From positions 1-21,818 of the forward strand of contig AJFK01000664.1 of NCBI GenBank assembly GCA_000467715.1: a stretch of 21,818 nt of DNA. The letters run 5' to 3'. The notes beneath the pieces were generated by a model. The model saw only the letters and a list, made by a program, of their open reading frames with translations. It was not told the origin of the DNA and did no database searches. The DNA is from Hysterium pulicare CBS 123377 (Eukaryota; Ascomycota; Dothideomycetes; Hysteriales; Hysteriaceae). The translations under genes and the position numbers were made by a program. Below are positions 1 to 8,326 of this stretch, in pieces. Numbering within the stretch: the first letter of the stretch is position 1; each line of letters opens with the position of its first letter.

Positions 1-92
1 CTAGTTAGAAATAACTCATCTCTCGTCTCTAGTAAGCTTGAAGGTGGTGGTACATGTAGTCGCAATAGATGTCGAGGCTTGACGGTGCGAAA

Positions 93-135
93 GTGCCGTG
101 AAGCTAGATGTGGGGTAACCCCGCATTTCCGGCAC
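93..135. promoter_or_regulatory. Hairpin with two inverted CreA-type motifs upstream of the monooxygenase
   Basis: Positions 108-126 form a near-perfect palindrome (ATGTGGGGT, centre A, ACCCCGCAT) with one G/T wobble pair. It lies inside outer arms GTGCCG (93-98) and CGGCAC (130-135). GTGGGG at 110-115 and GCGGGG (minus strand of 119-124) both fit the SYGGRG consensus of the carbon-catabolite repressor CreA/CRE1. The site is 178-196 nt before the first in-frame ATG of the monooxygenase. The match to the consensus is seen; the regulatory role is inferred. Confidence 0.4.
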
Positions 136-228
136 GTAGATAGGGTTGAGTAGAACAACTATCCTCGTTCGCACACATTTGACATATATTCAATCTACTT
201 GACAGAGTTCTATTTTTATTTTTCTTGC

Positions 229-235
229 TATATAT
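229..235 (+). promoter_or_regulatory. Possible TATA box of the monooxygenase gene
   Basis: TATATAT lies 69-75 nt before the ATG at 304, after a T-rich stretch (209-225). A second AT-rich motif, CATATATT, lies at 183-190. No transcription start is known here, so this is only a positional guess. Confidence 0.3.
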
Positions 236-303
236 TGCATCATTTTACCACTGCAATCAACGACGGATTGACTAAGAGGAGTCCGGGAGTTAAGAGACAG
301 CTT

Positions 304-1806
304 ATGATGGGAACGACAAGCACAACGAAACACCAAGTCATTATTGTCGGAGCAGGGCCGGTTGGCTTGATCACAGCTATCAACCTTGTACGACTCGGAG
401 TGAACACATTGGTGTTAGAACGTGGCGATGGCATCGATCAATCCCCACGAGCAACCTCCTACCAGCCATGCGTGATGGCCGAGATGGCCGAGTGCGGGAT
501 CCTAGAAGACGTCAAGAAGAAGTCCATGGTGAACAATGTACTGTCATACTGGGTAGGACGGGAGCCAGTAAAGAAACGCGTTGCATACGTCGAGAAGCTC
601 GAAGGCGGCGAAATATTCCCAGCCGGTATTAACTGTGGACAGCCCGTTTTGACACAGACAGTGCACGACCATCTTGTCAGCCGCTACTCTTCACGTGCGC
701 AGGTTATTTTCAACCAAAGGGTGGAAGGCATCAGCCAGTCCGACTCGCTCGTCAGAGTTACCTGCCGAGATCCGAATACCGACATGACGACAACTCACAC
801 TGCTGAGTGGCTGGTGGGTGCCGACGGCGCCGGCAGCTCAGTTCGAAAGCTTCTCGGCATCGAGTTTGAAGGCTTTTCGTGGCCAAAAGAGGATTTCTGC
901 GCCACAAACCTCCGCTATCCATTCGCAAAATACGGCTTCACCACCGCGAACTTCATTCTGGATCCAGTGCATTGGGGCGTGGCCACTGTCATCGATGATA
1001 CAGGACTATGGCGATGCGCATTTGGCGTCAAGCCTGGTATGAGCAATGATGAGATAAAAGCGGAGCTGGATGAACATTATAGATATATTTTGCCGGGATG
1101 GGGAGAAGAGAAGTATGAATTGGTGCAGATTAATCGGTATAAACCGCATCAGAGGTGTGCGGCTACTTATAAGAAGGGTCGTTGCTTACTTGCTGGAGAT
1201 GCTGCTCATGTGAGTTAGAGCTCACTCCTTGCTTCTTATCCAGCGCTGACTCGCCGTTAAGAGCAACAATCCTATCGGAGGGCTCGGCCTGACTACTGGT
1301 ATACTTGATGGTGAGTTATCCAGCGCCCTCAAAATCGATATGATTCCGATATATAACTTGTCGCCTATTTAGCCGGTCCACTGGGACGAGCCCTAGGAGC
1401 GGTGGTCAATAAGCACGCTCCAAGCTCTATCCTCGAAACATGGGCCGAATCCAGACGCAACAAATGGCTCACATACACGAACGGGTTCTCCATCGAGAAT
1501 AAGAGGATATTGCAGAGAGGCGGTTACAGCGATGATCCAGCCGGCATATGGAAACTAGACGAGACATCCGCTGCCCATGGCATGGACGAATGGATTAGGG
1601 GTGCAACACCAGAGAAGAAAGCTGCGGACGAGGCTTTGTGGGTGGCGTTGGAAGATAAGGAGGCACAACTTGCGAATCGAATGAAGCAGTGGCAGATCAC
1701 GATGGATCCGCTGTGGATGGCGAAGTATGAAGATCCTGAGGTTGTTAAGGCTCGGATGGCGTTGCGTCCGGCTTCTTTGAATAATGCGCCTCTTGCAGCT
1801 CTCTGA
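304..1806 (+). CDS. Class A FAD-dependent monooxygenase (UbiH/PheA-TfdB-like), three exons
   Basis: Exons are 304-1209, 1262-1310 and 1373-1806, giving 462 residues. Both introns (52 and 62 nt) start GTGAGT and end AG; intron 1 has a CTGAC branch site. The spliced protein has the FAD-binding GAGPVG at residues 16-21, the strand-end glutamate in LVLERG (about 39), the GADG motif (172-175) and the GDAAH ribityl-binding motif (298-302). That last motif continues across intron 1 into SNNPIGGLGLTTGILD, so the splicing restores the family signature. Such enzymes hydroxylate aromatic or polyketide-type substrates with NAD(P)H and O2 in the cytosol. It lacks the thioredoxin-like C-terminal domain of phenol hydroxylases, which suits the shorter family members. 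The frame is open further upstream but has no earlier ATG; the second ATG (307) has the better context (A at -3, G at +4). The substrate is unknown. Relatives often sit in secondary-metabolite clusters, but no partner gene is visible here. Confidence 0.9.
1210..1261 (+). other. Intron 1 of the monooxygenase gene
   Basis: GTGAGT donor, GCTGAC branch-like motif near 1245 and TTAAG acceptor. Reading through gives a stop after GDAAHVS; removing it joins GDAAH to the conserved NNPIGGLG segment. Confidence 0.88.
1311..1372 (+). other. Intron 2 of the monooxygenase gene
   Basis: GTGAGT donor and TTTAG acceptor, 62 nt, phase 1. Removal joins TTGILD to AGPLGRALGAVV, the expected continuation in this family. 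Confidence 0.88.
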
Positions 1807-1889
1807 GGGTAAGGATTTCTGGATATACGCGTCATATGTCTTCATTTATGAAGCAGTTAAAGTTGCTATCTTCAACTAGAGTATGATTT

Positions 1890-2280
1890 AGATGATTTCG
1901 CATGCGCAGGAATGTTTGCCTGCGAATTCGCCAGCGAACAATAGCGAATCTGCCAGCGCCAGAAATCAGAAATTTCGCCGGCGCCGGAATATTTCGCTGC
2001 GAATTCGCCAGCGCAAGATAGCGAATTCGCAGCGCAGAGATGGCGAATTCGCAGCGCAGGAATATTCGCTGGGAAATTCGCAGCGAATATTCCTATTTCG
2101 CAGCGCAGAAATGGCGAATTCGCAGCGCAGGAATATTCGCTAGGAAATTCGCAGCGAATAACAGCGAATTCGCAGCGCAGAGATGGCGAATTCACAGCGC
2201 AGGAACTTTCGCTGGCGAATTCGCAGCGCAAGGATGGCGAATTCGCCAGCGCAGAGATATATGCCTGCGAATTCATGCAA
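1890..2280. repeat. Minisatellite with palindromic GCGAATTCGC core
   Basis: GCGAATTCGC occurs perfectly at 1922, 1999, 2021, 2043, 2114, 2164, 2215 and 2237, with one-to-two-base variants at 2186 and 2267. Spacing is often 22 bp (1999-2021-2043, 2164-2186, 2215-2237). The core is usually followed by AGCGCAG, giving a unit close to GCGAATTCGCAGCGCAGAGA plus two bases. A longer unit of about 71 bp (starting 2042) repeats at 2113 with few changes. The array has open frames on both strands that encode monotonous EFAAQ-like or LRCEFA-like peptides; I treat these as by-products. It begins about 85 bp after the monooxygenase stop codon. Confidence 0.9.
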
Positions 2281-2785
2281 GTGCAAGAGGGGACTGACCA
2301 CGTTGCGAACATGGAAGAGTGATAACACAGTAGGAGGATCGGAAGGATGCCCTAGAAAAGGAATTTTATCGGTTGATATATGTGAAAGATTAGCCTCTAA
2401 ATACTTCAAAAGAATCTGCTGAAATATAGGCCTACACATTGAGACATAATCTAGTAGCTTGCGTCCGCTCCGGCTATAGAGAGCTGATATTCGAGACCCT
2501 AAGTCTCGCCGTCTTTCCCTAATTTGGTGATCTCCCTTTCCTCACAGACTAGCATCACGTTAGACAACGCCTATCGTTACTCAAATTAATATAAGACGTG
2601 AGCTGACATCAAAGTTTGTTGGACTTACAGTAGCTGAGGCAACCACGTCCGTGGCTATGTTTCCTTTTTACAAATGTACCTATCCGCGAGAACACATAAA
2701 ACCTCTCGCTAGCAAGACGAAGAACGGCATTCTAGGAGCCCATACATATTGAGAGATGTCGTTCCAGTTTCATCCCAAACACTCA

Positions 2786-3033
2786 TTCTGCTATTTCAGC
2801 ACCTCGAATTCTTCCGACAAATCCAGTTGCTGTTATCAAAGGCTCCACGTCTTCTTCTGCAGACGAGTTCTAACCTGGCACACTTGAATACCAAGCTTCA
2901 ACCGCTTCATCTTCTGGGATGCCATCACTGGCCTGCCTCTCTTTTGACCTGTCGGCATTTCCTTCAACTTCGCTTCCCTACTAGTAGCACCATCATCCAT
3001 ATTCGCTCTCAATGGAGCAGAGAGCGTATTCAT
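2786..3033 (-). pseudogene. Possible decayed coding stretch, minus strand
   Basis: An ATG-initiated frame (3033-2836, 65 codons) includes the AT-hook-like core KRGRP. An overlapping frame is open from 2977 to 2786 apart from one TAG at 2870-2872, and encodes an acidic stretch (ASDGIPEDEAVEAWYSSVPG, stop, then NSSAEEDVEPL). Stops in that second frame could have come from CAG or CGA by C-to-T change. I do not recognise the protein. This may be chance. Confidence 0.15.
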
Positions 3034-3125
3034 CGCGAGTTAGATCAGAGCTTCCCTTGGTCTTTTCGCCTGTGTTTTCAACAGCAAATATTAATAAAGG
3101 ATACGCAGGTAGACGGCCAGCCTGT

Positions 3126-3142
3126 TAGAGGCTCAGCCTCTA
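3126..3142. repeat. 17-bp perfect palindrome
   Basis: TAGAGGCT, centre C, AGCCTCTA: 8-bp arms around one base. No gene is attached to it; its function is unknown. Confidence 0.6.
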
Positions 3143-3281
3143 GCAAGTATTTCGTGAATCAAGATAAGCGAGGCGGAGACAATTACCCAGATGAATGCAT
3201 CTGTTCAACGGTACCCTTTGATAAGGAATGTGCCTGCGATTAACAAGCCTACTATAGTATAAGTCCCTGAGATAGTTTATA

Positions 3282-3332
3282 AAAAAGAATCTTTATTTAT
3301 AATATTTTACCTAAAAAGAATCTTTGTTTATA
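3282..3332. repeat. Two copies of a 20-bp AT-rich element, 31 bp apart
   Basis: AAAAAGAATCTTTATTTATA at 3282-3301 recurs with one change (G for A) at 3313-3332, and the spacer begins alike (ATATTTTACCT and ACGTCTCACC). It could be the remnant of a tandem duplication. Confidence 0.6.
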
Positions 3333-4230
3333 ACGTCTCACCGAGCTGACTTTGATTAGAATATATTCTAACACTGTTAACGACAGAGCTCTCTTGAATA
3401 GGGAGTTCAACTCATATTAAGATACTTTACCTAAGCTAGGACTTTCAAGGTGGAAGGATGGGACGAGATCCCGGACCCTCACAATCTAACTCTATGTAGG
3501 TGATATTTTGGTAGCCTCTATCCGTCATGCGTTATACTTAACGAAATTGTAGGATTAAGGAACCGAACTTTACTTTGATATACAACGCCATCAAGAACTC
3601 GTATTTTCCCCAGCCGGGTCGGTTGAAGTAGAGGCGCAGAAACAGGCAAGCTACGGGATAGCCCCGGCGTTATGCTAATCCTTATAATTAGCGTAGCTTT
3701 GTCCTCATATGGTATGAACACGTACAGCAGGTTCGCTATCATATCCACGTCATCTCCGAGGAAGATAATAAGGGGACTTTACATGCGGACGTCGTCTAAA
3801 GACCTCATGTATTAGGCTTCTATGAGGCAGTAAACCAAGCCTTGCCTACATCCCCTACATCTTACTCGGGTACATAAGAAGTGATTGAATGGGGCGCAGA
3901 TGAGTTCATTTGAGAAGTTATCTACTAGCTTCGTTGTTCATCTCTCTATTTCCGTGCACAAAACAACTGCTTTCATATTCCTTCTAAACATGGCTCTGCT
4001 GATGTCCGACCTGTTAATCTCCGCGGAAAGAACTTGACGCAAAACTCTTGCTAGAATCGATACAACCGAGAGGCACTTCACTATTGCTAGGCTCTTCCAA
4101 ACCCTATGAAAGCACGGCTCAGCCGTCTGTCCTCCGGCGCTGCAAGGTTTCCCGCAGAATCAATCAGTTACCTAAACATCGAATAACGGTGCCTGCATTA
4201 GCGCTCCAACTACATCCCTCATCCCTAAGC

Positions 4231-4396
4231 TCCTACGTCTCTATTTACCTACTTCCATACCATACGTGTACGTGCCTACTTCCCTACATGTGCCCCTGTA
4301 TGTCTGCGTCTACGTTGCTACTTCTCTACGCCTACGTCTACACGCCTACTTCCCAACGTGCTTAATTCTCTACGTGCCTACTTCCCTACGTCTACC
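4231..4396. repeat. Pyrimidine-rich degenerate repeat (CTACGTGCCTACTTCC-like)
   Basis: CCTACTTCC occurs at 4248, 4275, 4345 and 4377, mixed with TACGT and CTACGTCTAC elements. TACGTGCCTACTTCCCTAC is present identically at 4269-4287 and 4371-4389. The plus strand is strongly C/T biased. The overlapping frame of 105 codons (4048-4365) is low complexity at its end, and I do not call it a gene. Confidence 0.75.
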
Positions 4397-4944
4397 TGTT
4401 TGCTTGTCTTACCCACACGATCCTGCGCCTAGTAACGATTAATCGCGCCAATGCCCGTTGTCGAACATGCCAACCATATCACCTTGCCATAATACTGCAG
4501 ACTATAAAGTTGTTCAAACAAGTCAGGATTGAGGACTTGGGTATTTCGCGAGTTCAAAGTCTGTGAATATTTAGAAGATAACATCGATAGGGAGTTTATA
4601 AGAATAGTATAATTGGTTTGGGTAGCGCGCGCTGTTTTCTTGAGAGAGATGGGGCATTTGCGGGATGCAGAGAGAGTTGACGGTTATGGAGACTATGAGC
4701 AAAAAGCCCGACTGTACTCCATCGCATGGGTCATTCGACGTTTTGCCTTCTTGAGCGGAAACTTCTAGTTCAGTGTTCGGGGAAGGATGCTACCGTTGCG
4801 TAGGTAGGTCCGACAGGGCTCATCTGGCCCACTCGTTTTCTCCATTCCAACAGATATGTACTCAATCAGAAGAAGAGATCTATCCCATAGAACCGTAAAG
4901 TGGTAAATTCTTATATGTAGGCCCCATCGATGACAGTAAAGGCG

Positions 4945-5319
4945 TCAATAGCGAAACCTACTGTCCCCGCGATTCCGGCAAGTCGCGATAGCATCTGCAG
5001 ACTTTTGAGGCACTGTTATATGCTTCTTTAACACGCCAATTGCATTGAATGGGCTCGGTTTCCTTTCTATCTCTCCTGTAAGAGCGATCTTACCGAAGAA
5101 GTGGAAAACAAGAGTTGCACCGGCTTCCCCTTCTAAACCTGAAAATGCTTTTTTTGTACTCTTCGTTGCATTTTTGAGGTACTCTTCGGTTCTTGCGGTG
5201 GGTGTCGTCCGGGGGTGCGCATGTTTTGCGCCTTCCAACTCGATCTGATACACAGAATTGGGTACGGGCTTGGATCCCTCAACAAGTACACTGCAACTGT
5301 TGGGTCGTGAGAGGTTCAT
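4945..5319 (-). CDS. Doubtful ORF, 124 codons, unrecognised
   Basis: An ATG-to-stop minus-strand frame with mixed, fairly ordinary amino-acid composition and one hydrophobic patch (ATLVFHFFGKIALTG, about residues 68-82). No domain, signal peptide or family is recognisable. It lies near other minus-strand open stretches (5493-5696 and 5799-6256), so it may belong to the same decayed locus or be chance. Confidence 0.2.
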   Translation of the reverse strand: MNLSRPNSCSVLVEGSKPVPNSVYQIELEGAKHAHPRTTPTARTEEYLKNATKSTKKAFSGLEGEAGATLVFHFFGKIALTGEIERKPSPFNAIGVLKKHITVPQKSADAIATCRNRGDSRFRY

Positions 5320-5492
5320 AGCTCGACCTTGCCTAGGAAGTCTATCCTCGCCTATCCCCTCATATACGTATGCCTGCGACCGGCACCGGCGTACACGTCT
5401 GGTTGGGGTCCGTAAGTATTAACGCTAATCTCCTTTTAAACATCCTAGCTAGTTTTGGCAGCCCTTAAGTATCGTGTAAAGTCCGCCACACT

Positions 5493-6256
5493 CTATGATC
5501 CTACCAATCTGCCAGCCAATGATTTCCCATACATCTTCGTGCATGCAACATGCGACAATGGGAGAAGATCGTAGAATCGTCCTGCGTTGATGTTGGCGAT
5601 AGAAGGACCTTGAGCAGTAGCTAAACGCTCATCTAGCCAACGACGGACACGGCATTGCGGAGATCGTCCGCGAAGACCGGGAAAGTAGAACCGGACCTAG
5701 CTGGTTTATAGGTTCAAGCAAAAGTAGCTCGTAGTTCTCTCCGACTTCGATGCTGGCGAGGCCTAAATAGTATTCTTAGAATTGAACCATGTCGCGGATT
5801 ATGTACACGAGAAGATCGATCTAAATGTTAGTATCTGCACCGCCCGCTGAATTAATCTAGTGTGGTTTGCCGCGTAGGCCTCGAGGATCAATTTGGGAGC
5901 CTGGAAGCAAGACTGCCTGCCGTATAAAGGCGTTTTATAACCAGCATTGAAGGCCTGCGATCTGTGGAGCCCGAATCGGAGATGCTGGCTGCGAGATGTG
6001 CGCTGTATATGGTGCCCCAGCATTCATCAAGGTTGAAGCCGTAGACCAGGATCGAAAACAGAGTGAAAGGCGAAGGGCTAAAGGGTCCCCAATTGTAAAC
6101 CTCGAAATTAATCAAAGGAGTGACGTGCATTTGACTCAGGCCTCTAGCTGCCATCTCGCACTCCGCATCTATGACATTTTCATTATCGAAAGGGTTTGAT
6201 TGAGATCTTCGCCTCCCGCCTTGACTAACAAAATGGGCTGATTCCGAGTTCCCCAA
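5493..6256 (-). pseudogene. Possible decayed gene, minus strand, several broken open stretches
   Basis: Three minus-strand stretches lie close together. One runs 6256-5888 (122 codons, ATG start, with a hydrophobic region around WGPFSPSPFTLFSILVYGF). A second runs 6023-5799 in another frame (74 codons). A third runs 5696-5493 (67 codons, no ATG), in the same frame as the second and separated from it by several stops. The third reads VRRWLDERLATAQGPSIANI and continues with mixed composition. I recognise no family. The pattern fits a gene broken by frameshifts and stops, but chance cannot be excluded. Confidence 0.2.
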
Positions 6257-7141
6257 AGGGTAGGGTGGAATATTTCCTTCTCAGAAGCAACGCTTCCGAG
6301 AGGGATTTTAAAGAGTCGTCTAATTCAAGGAAAAGCCAATCTCACGAGAAGCTCACCTTTTACAAGCGAAATCAAGATTCTCCACCATTATAGCAGAATC
6401 TTAGCAACTAAAAACCAGAAGTTCTACTATGGTTTGCTGCTACTTCCAAAACCGTTACAGAGCTTAGGCCACTTAGAAAGTAGGCAGCTGGGACAAGTTT
6501 GAGTATGCCAAGTTTTAGTTTGGAGGCAACATTTCCCACAAGCTGCACATCAAAAGCACAACTTTCGGACTACAAAGGGTCCGCGGATGTTGCTGACGAT
6601 GCAGCGGATGCCCCTCCCACAAGGAATGTATTCAATGGCTTATTTTCGGTGGAAGCTCTGGTGGGGTAGTGATTTGGCCCCGGTGGATGTACAGGATGAG
6701 AAAAGTTCTATGGAATGAAGACGACCATTGAATTCAATGATAGAATTCGTCGATTTCGCTTGTCTGGAGGTAAAAGTAACTCAATCAGTATGTAGAGCTT
6801 CCAGCTGTTGCTGGGTATGCCGCCTCTGCGTGCGAGAGACATGCCCAGAACTCTGTGGAAGATACTCTAGGATAGCATTCTCCGCACCCCTGTCAGTTTA
6901 CTGCTCTAAGTTGTAAGCAATAGTAGAGAGTGGCAGTACGGCATGTGCAGCCTTCTTGTGCATAGAGTCATGCGTAGCCATATAATTGCCGAGCCTCTAC
7001 AACTTCATCTAGCCGGTTTTGATTGACGGAGTATCGAATCATACCTGATTGACTACCACAACACGTTGTAGAAAGTGCAGGATGAAAGCGAGTTGTCGTC
7101 AACGGTGACGATAGCGTGCCAAAACCACACAAACCAAACTA

Positions 7142-7474
7142 ATGAGAACTCAACGCAAAATTAAAGCAACATCATTACATTATTACATGAAATCAACCAT
7201 GAATGAGAGCTTTAAATATAATAACCGCTTACGCGTGGTTGAGCTTAATCAAACTCTTCTTCAAGGGTACAGTGACATTCTCAAAAGCTTTTTGTTCCCC
7301 AATTTGCGAAGCATTGACGAATTTCACTACCTCGCTAGCGGATTGAACTATTGCGGCGTGAATAAATATGTATCTAACTCCATGATGCATCCCAAACGTA
7401 TTCATCAAGATTCTCTCACATCTTCAGCGCATGTCCATGCTCCCCCTCACTCTTTCATGCCCAGTCCGCAATAG
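7142..7474 (+). CDS. Doubtful ORF, 110 codons, unrecognised
   Basis: A basic 110-residue frame starting MRTQRKIKATSLHYY and ending in a His/Pro-rich tail (HVHAPPHSFMPSPQ). No signal peptide, membrane segment or domain is visible. It stands alone in the gene-poor tract, and the surroundings give no support. Confidence 0.15.
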   Translation: MRTQRKIKATSLHYYMKSTMNESFKYNNRLRVVELNQTLLQGYSDILKSFLFPNLRSIDEFHYLASGLNYCGVNKYVSNSMMHPKRIHQDSLTSSAHVHAPPHSFMPSPQ

Positions 7475-8326
7475 CATATAGCTTGCATCTCTCCAATATG
7501 AAATCCACTCTGCGCCCGTGGATACATTCATTTTGGCAACAGGCGCGAAGATGACGACTTCAAACATCTACCTAGAGTGAGCAACGCTTGAGGGTCCGAG
7601 ATGGATGAGATATCTTTGTCGATTGAAGAGTTATGTTATAAGGAACCCCGTGGAGAAAGAGCCGCATTCGTATGAGACAACCTTAGGTATCTGAGAAAAA
7701 GCTGCTGTATTCACCTTCTATTAACTCCGTGAGTTTGGATGCTACGTTACGGCGACAATGCAGTGGATGATACGTATACGACGCGACGGCCCACCGAAGA
7801 GAAAGAAAAAATAAGGATATCTCCAAGATCTGTAGGATCCTTCGAGGGCGCAGCGATGACGCAGCAAGGAAAGGGATGGTTATAGTCTACGGAGATAGAT
7901 CCCAACGTTGATGACGAACTTAGTCAAATCTTGCTACAGATCATCACGCGATGCCCAGCTTTCAAGTAAAGTGAAATCTCTAGCGTTGGAAATACTATTT
8001 ACATGCCGGTGTTAAGAATCCAAAGTTCAAAGCTAGCATCCCAGCTCTGCTAATATACCCCTACGATAAGTCTTCAAGGCTAACGTAGGCTCTTTGTCCA
8101 GACTGAATGTCCCAAATCTCGCCTAGCTGATTATAGGTGGGTCCAAATAATGTTTCAGTATCAAGACGTTCCCGCAGCGATACAGTTAAAAAGCCTCCAT
8201 TAGAGTTGATAGATACCTTGTTCTTCATGCTTTAGACGCGCACTACATGTGTCTCCCGATGCATTCGCGAAAGATTAGTTTGGACCTCTGCGTATGCGTC
8301 CACAGCGCATCTCCTCATCCTCATCC

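Larger units (their letters stand above)
2281..8326. other. Gene-poor tract of about 6 kb
   Basis: No frame shows a recognisable domain or a long intact ORF. The tract holds short repeats, a few perfect palindromes and scattered open stretches of 60-125 codons, listed separately. I saw no terminal inverted repeats, reverse transcriptase or transposase motifs, and no tRNA or 5S rRNA box pattern. Decayed genes, degraded mobile DNA or plain intergenic sequence are all possible. Confidence 0.6.

Noticed and set aside
199-303. Upstream extension of the monooxygenase frame
   Set aside because: The frame is open but has no ATG before 304, and the added residues do not resemble the family's N-terminus; the FAD motif starts soon after 304.
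1922-2276. CRISPR-like array
   Set aside because: Spacing is irregular, the so-called spacers are themselves repeats, and the genome is eukaryotic.
1872-2312. Open frames of 80-146 codons through the minisatellite on both strands
   Set aside because: They only translate the repeat in several frames; a 22-bp unit shifts frame each copy and gives no stable protein repeat.
2836-3033. DNA-binding (AT-hook or bZIP-like) protein fragment
   Set aside because: A single KRGRP core in a 65-codon frame is not enough; the rest shows no leucine zipper or second hook. Kept only as a weak decayed-frame entry.
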